A model generated the notes under the pieces. It saw nothing but the letters and a program-made list of their open reading frames with translations. It was not told the DNA's origin and ran no database searches. Position numbers and translations under genes: made by a program. A stretch of DNA of 64,000 nucleotides from Stomoxys calcitrans (Eukaryota > Arthropoda > Insecta > Diptera > Muscidae), in contig NC_081555.1 of the NCBI RefSeq assembly GCF_963082655.1, positions 28,877,266 through 28,941,265 on the forward strand, read 5' to 3'. Below are positions 59,741 to 64,000 of the stretch, one piece after another. The stretch's first letter is position 1, and every line of letters begins with the position of its first letter.

Positions 59741-61704
59741 GGAAAATATCTTTCACCAAAGGAAATGTTTCCTTAAACAGTTGGTAAACTGATTATCTTT
59801 AAATTAAGTTTGCTTATCTTTGAATCCATAAAATTGAGACAGACATTTTTTCAGTGTAGATTTATTTGAAAGATCCTTAAAGGAAATCTGTCATATTAAC
59901 CTATTTCAAATCTACATTAAGTTTTGTGAATACCGGTGAAATCCTTTTCCCCCCAATTTTACTACAAAAATTTTTGGTTGTTTTAAATTTTTTTTTTCGC
60001 CAATAAACTTGTATTGTTTCCACTGCTGTTTCTTTTATGCATTGACGATAGGTGCTAAAGCGTCTTGCTTTTTGGGTTAAAAAACCATTCTATGGTTTCT
60101 GAACACAGCCAAATGTAAGATACAATGACGATAGCTTTAAGAAGATTATGTCGAAGATACAAACTTCACATATTACTTCCCATGCTGAGATTGGCACCCA
60201 CAAATCATGCCTCTTCTAAAGATTTTGCCGTCAATGTTGATAAATAAAATTGAAACTTATTGCTCATATTAAATTATGAGCTTATGATAAAGAATGTTAT
60301 GGTTCTGGGATATTATCAATGGTTGGTAGGAACCATTGACTCTCAGACAAATTTAGCAGGTTTACAACATTGAGAGCAAATTGTTAACAGATGGAAGAAC
60401 AAGCGGGTTAGTGAATGAAGTGAGTGTTTGTGTTGAGTGTTATAGATTTGCTGTGATAATCATGTTTTAAGAATGGTTTAAAGAACACTTTCTATATATT
60501 TTTGGTTATGAAAACTTTTTACCAAACTGTTACTATTCACAAAACTCAAGGATAATAACAAGGAATAAATCGATATATTGGAAACTTATCGAATGCATGA
60601 TTAGCCCCAATAGTCTAAGACTTGATTTGTGTATATTTAAAATTATTTTTTTCATTCACGTTATTGCGACAATTTATTTCCTAATTTAAGTTCAAGATTT
60701 AATCTAAATCGGCATCAAATCAAGGCGAGTTAACTCAGTGGTCTGTTTTGCATGCACTAGTCCGCAGATCATTGACGAAAAGATGGGAAAATGATACACG
60801 TACATGAACGAGTATATATATTAGGGTGGGTCAATATTTAGTTGGTAGCAAAATCGTAATCTTCGACAAATTTTGAGAGTTATTGCGCAAAAAATCATGG
60901 GTCTAAACCAGTGATGGGCCCTCTTACACAGTTGAAAATAGTAAATTGTGCTTGTGTGAGTGGCAGTAAAATACGACTGATCAACTAAGTGAAATAGCTA
61001 TGTAAAATAAAAACAAAGCGTCGACCGAACAAAGCCACAAGAAGCTGTTTACACTGTTGCTATGCCCGCGGGAATAGGAGTTCATGTACAGTTGAGTGTT
61101 GTTGCCCATCTGTGGTCTAAATCAAGGTTCTTGGTTTGTAGTTGATTACGATTTTTCCAACCGCTGGGTGAGTTTTTGTCCTAACAAAGTGATCCAGCCT
61201 AATGTGCATTCCCGGAGGAACTTTGGCTCACTTTCCCCCATTCACTAACGTTGGGAATGTGAAGGATATAAAACATCGTGTCCCCTATCGTAGCCATTAC
61301 ATATGATCTATACTTTCGAGAAAACTGGCGGTAGCAAGTATTGTATTTCTCTTTCCCTTTTCTGGCCTTTGTCAGACCAACGAGTTATGTTACATACAAA
61401 TTATCAATATTACCCCGATTCCATACTGACCATTTGATTTATGAGTTTCAATAGTTTGACGACTGTGCCGCAAAGTCCCACACGCAATCTTTTGCCTTTT
61501 GACTAATCTCTGGCTCTTTACGTCTAACTGCACCGACTCTCACGATTCAATAGACGAAGGTCGTTTGACTACAGCCTGTGAATAATGGGTACAACCCGTG
61601 ATTTTCCTAGTACATTTCTGGGCCATTTTCAGATATATCATTGTGTTCATGCACAAATGTCAGCATCATCAGAGTTGACATAATCAAAATTTTGCACATA
61701 AATT
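59741..61704. other. non-coding spacer
   Basis: No repeat family or gene recognised. 'ggcgagttaactcagtggtc' at about 60724 looks tRNA-like but has no matching B box. Confidence 0.4.
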
Positions 61705-62250
61705 CAGAGTTTTTAACATAAAGGGTTCATGTGAGGATTTCGCTTGCGGTGGCTGTTATTGTACAAATATCTGCTGAAACACAATGTGTATCTCTGGCAG
61801 TCTCAATGATATTTTCATATCAAGCCTATCAAAGTAGACCTACTATCTCGATCAATAGTATACCTCAAAATAGAGGTTCCATTCTCCTAAAATATAAGCT
61901 ACCGTGGTACAGAGGTTTGCATGACTGCTTATAACACCGGTTGCCTTGGTTCGAGTCCTGGCGAGAACATTAGAAAACAGAGTTTTTAACATAAAGGGTT
62001 CATGTGAAGATTTCGCTTGCGGTGGCTGTTATTGTACAAATATCTGCTGAAACACAATGTGTATCTCTGGCAGTCTCAATGATATTTTCATATCAAGCCT
62101 ATCAAAGTAGACCTACTATCTCGATCAATAGTATACTTCAAAATAGAGGTTCCATTCTCCTAAAATATAAGCTACCGTGGTACAGAGGTTTGCATGACTG
62201 CTTATAACACCGGCTGCCTTGGTTCGAGTCCTGGCGAGAACATTAGAAAA
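61705..62250 (+). repeat. 273-bp tandem duplication, nearly identical copies
   Basis: 61705-61977 and 61978-62250 differ at only about three positions (gaggatt/gaagatt, atacctc/atacttc, ccggttg/ccggctg). Each copy ends with a SINE-M head including the perfect B-box region 'ggttcgagtcc'. The matching 67-codon frames are duplicated with the DNA and show no domain. Confidence 0.9.
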
Positions 62251-62450
62251 CAAATTTCATCAGTGGTTATCCACTTCCAGTGCGATATTTGTGAAGCATT
62301 CAGCTATAAAAAAAACTTTCCTCAAAGAGGTATCGCATCGCGGGACGCCGCTCAGCTATAAACAGCAAATTCCTTATCATTGAGTTTAAACGTAAATTTT
62401 TTGCGCTTTCTGTAAATGGAACATTCTCTGCAAGTTTATTTGTCGCATAC
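62170..62450 (+). mobile_element. SINE-M copy at the end of the duplication
   Basis: Head 'taccgtggtacagaggtttg', B-box-like 'ggttcgagtcctgg', then 'catcagtggttatccacttc' and 'ccttatcattgagtttaaac'. The body has small deletions. The head alone is repeated upstream at about 61897-61975 by the tandem duplication. Confidence 0.7.
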
Positions 62451-62529
62451 CTAGAATAGTCTCCAGTAGACTAATTGTCGTAGTTCGCATCGCCATGCCT
62501 AGGTTCAAAGCCTACGGTCCATATACATA

Positions 62530-62765
62530 ATGTTCAACATCTGTGAGCCTTCTCATTAAACCACAGTACAATTTCGTATCCAAGATCACTTTCAAGCATT
62601 TGACTTTTCACATCCTTGTGAACAGGCAGATTTCAGTCTTCGCTGGGTTAACGTTCGACTCCTACGGCTTGCCAAGTCGTATGCCGTCTCCAAGATACTG
62701 TCGGCCCATTCTATTCGACAGACAGATAAACGATCATATTATAGCCCAAACTATAAATTTAAAAT
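62530..62765 (-). pseudogene. jockey-like RT scrap
   Basis: The minus strand reads VNPAKTEICLFTRM, stop, KVKCLKVILDTKLYC. VNPxKTExxLFTR followed by VILDxKL is a conserved post-palm motif pair of jockey/R1-type RTs, here joined by a deletion. About 40 residues remain recognisable. Confidence 0.55.
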
Positions 62766-63495
62766 TTAATCGAAATTTAAGCAAACATTTAATATAGTTT
62801 CAACTAAAGCATAAAAGCCAAAATGTTTTGCATTAAGTACCACCTCTACTTATGAGCCTTACCTTACCTCAATTTCCTTCGTTTTAATACTAAAAATAAA
62901 TGACTTAGCTTTACTCATTTTTAACAACCAACTTATTTGACTATCATGTATATCCTTCTTTTCGCAATGAGTTTCTCTTGTCGTCCTTGACCACAATTTT
63001 GTGGTTAAAATTTGTTGTAAAGTTCTCTCATTGTCCCAAGATTAACCACAAATACTTGCATATTTGACCCTTAAAATAATTCACTAGCCTCAACTTAAAT
63101 GCCTCTGTCCTTTTTTGTTCTATCTGACAAATTTTATGCCAAAAAGCACTCTGCAAAAATAATTGCTTGACATTGAAGGCGTCCTTGACATGGATGATAA
63201 ACTGAAATCATTCATCACACCGTTAGTCAATTTATGCATAAAATACTTGGCGATTATTTACCTAATTTAACAAGAGAACAAAAAATTGACATTATTTAAA
63301 AAACAAACAAAAACAGTACATTTAGAAATTAATTCAGTAGACCAACAGATGATAGACCAAGATGAAATCTTAAAGGCATATTTTAATGATATAGAAAAGC
63401 GCTTAAAGAATTTTGCGTTATAAATTTGCCCAAAAATAAAGAAATCAAAAGTAAAAATTTTTCAAATTTTTCACATCAACCAATACATGTTAAAC
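62766..63495. other. non-coding spacer
   Basis: AT-rich. Near 63260-63420 the text 'agaacaaaaaattgacatta' and 'aaagcgcttaaagaattttg' shows no readable frame. Nothing supportable. Confidence 0.35.
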
Positions 63496-64000
63496 AAAAA
63501 CAAGTAAAAAGGCGTTAAGTTCGGCCGGGCCGAACTTTGGATACCCACCACCTCGGGTATATATGTAAACCACCTTTCACCAAAATTCAGTGAAAATTTC
63601 ATACCGTATACTCATATACCTCATACCGATCTGAACTATATACGAGACGGATGTCGAAAAGCAGAACATAAGTCACTGTGCCAAATTTCAGTGGAATCGG
63701 ATTATAAATGCGCCTTTTATGTGGCCAAGACTTTAAATCGAGATATCGGTCTACATAGCAGCTATATCCAAATCTGGACCGATTTGGGCCAAGTTGACTA
63801 AACATGTCGAAGAGCCTAACACTAAGCACTGTCCCAAATTTCGAAATCGGACAATAAATGCCTCTTTTATGGACCCTAAACCTTAAATCCAGAGATCGGT
63901 CTATATGGCAACTATATTCAAATCTAGACCGATCTGGGCAAAATTGAAGAAGGACGTCGAAGAGCCTAACCAAACTCACTGTCTCAAATTTCAGCGACAT
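63496..64000 (-). repeat. family A/C repeat, running off the window
   Basis: Begins 'caagtaaaaaggcgttaagt', 'tcggccgggccgaactttgg', 'atacccaccacctcggg', followed by units with 'ggtctatatggcaactatat' and 'gaagagcctaac'. The 133-codon minus-strand frame is a by-product of the units. The other end is beyond 64000. Confidence 0.75.

Noticed and set aside
60724..60775. tRNA-like text 'taactcagtggtctgt'
   Set aside because: Only an A-box-like stretch; no B box at the expected distance.

Overview
The window looks like nuclear DNA of a higher dipteran, most likely a calyptrate or muscid fly such as Musca, Stomoxys or a relative. The only intact protein-coding gene I can support is an ELAV/Hu-family RNA-binding protein. 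It runs on the + strand from a 5' UTR exon beginning at 10890 to a stop codon at 21252-21254. Its N-terminus (MTNAMDIV...), RRM sequences and C-terminus (...FKTNKTKTA) match found in neurons (fne), as I remember the Drosophila protein, better than elav or Rbp9. Family, exon structure and reading phase were read directly from the sequence. The species assignment is inference from repeat content.

Gene layout: the coding exons are 12003-12192, 12376-12633, 17604-17850 and 20930-21254. They give a 339-residue protein with three RRMs. Three further short exons fit between them with consensus splice sites and keep the frame: 12267-12311 (45 nt, RRM1 loop), 17468-17506 (39 nt, the matching RRM2 loop) and 18335-18379 (45 nt, hinge before RRM3). 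The hinge microexon corresponds to the ELAV-controlled fne mini-exon described in Drosophila, and it lies in extremely U-rich intron sequence. The 39-nt microexon is the one I do not recognise from the literature. Downstream of the stop there is no second gene. Instead, A/U-rich islands resembling fly 3' UTRs alternate with transposon debris up to an AATAAA at 47026, so a very long neural 3' UTR is possible but unproven.

The rest is repeat-rich non-coding DNA. Region by region: 0-10.9 kb holds an RTE-type reverse-transcriptase scrap, tRNA-derived SINE copies, a GGCCGAA-ended repeat (family A) carrying a nested hAT MITE and a nested mariner pseudogene, a 114-bp minisatellite, a 2-kb family B repeat and a jockey/R1 scrap. 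Introns of the gene hold families A, B, C, D and SINEs. From 21.3 to 47 kb there are UTR-like islands, an R1-like remnant and several tandem duplications. From 47 to 64 kb there are two Tc1/mariner-type MITEs, TA microsatellites inside a perfect 72-bp-arm inverted repeat, a foldback structure, R1- and RTE-like RT pseudogenes, a full-length family A element built of ~153-bp units, a fresh 273-bp tandem duplication, and the start of another family A copy. No rRNA, functional tRNA, CRISPR or bacterial-type feature was seen. Family letters A-E are my own labels for repeats that I recognise by comparing copies within the window.
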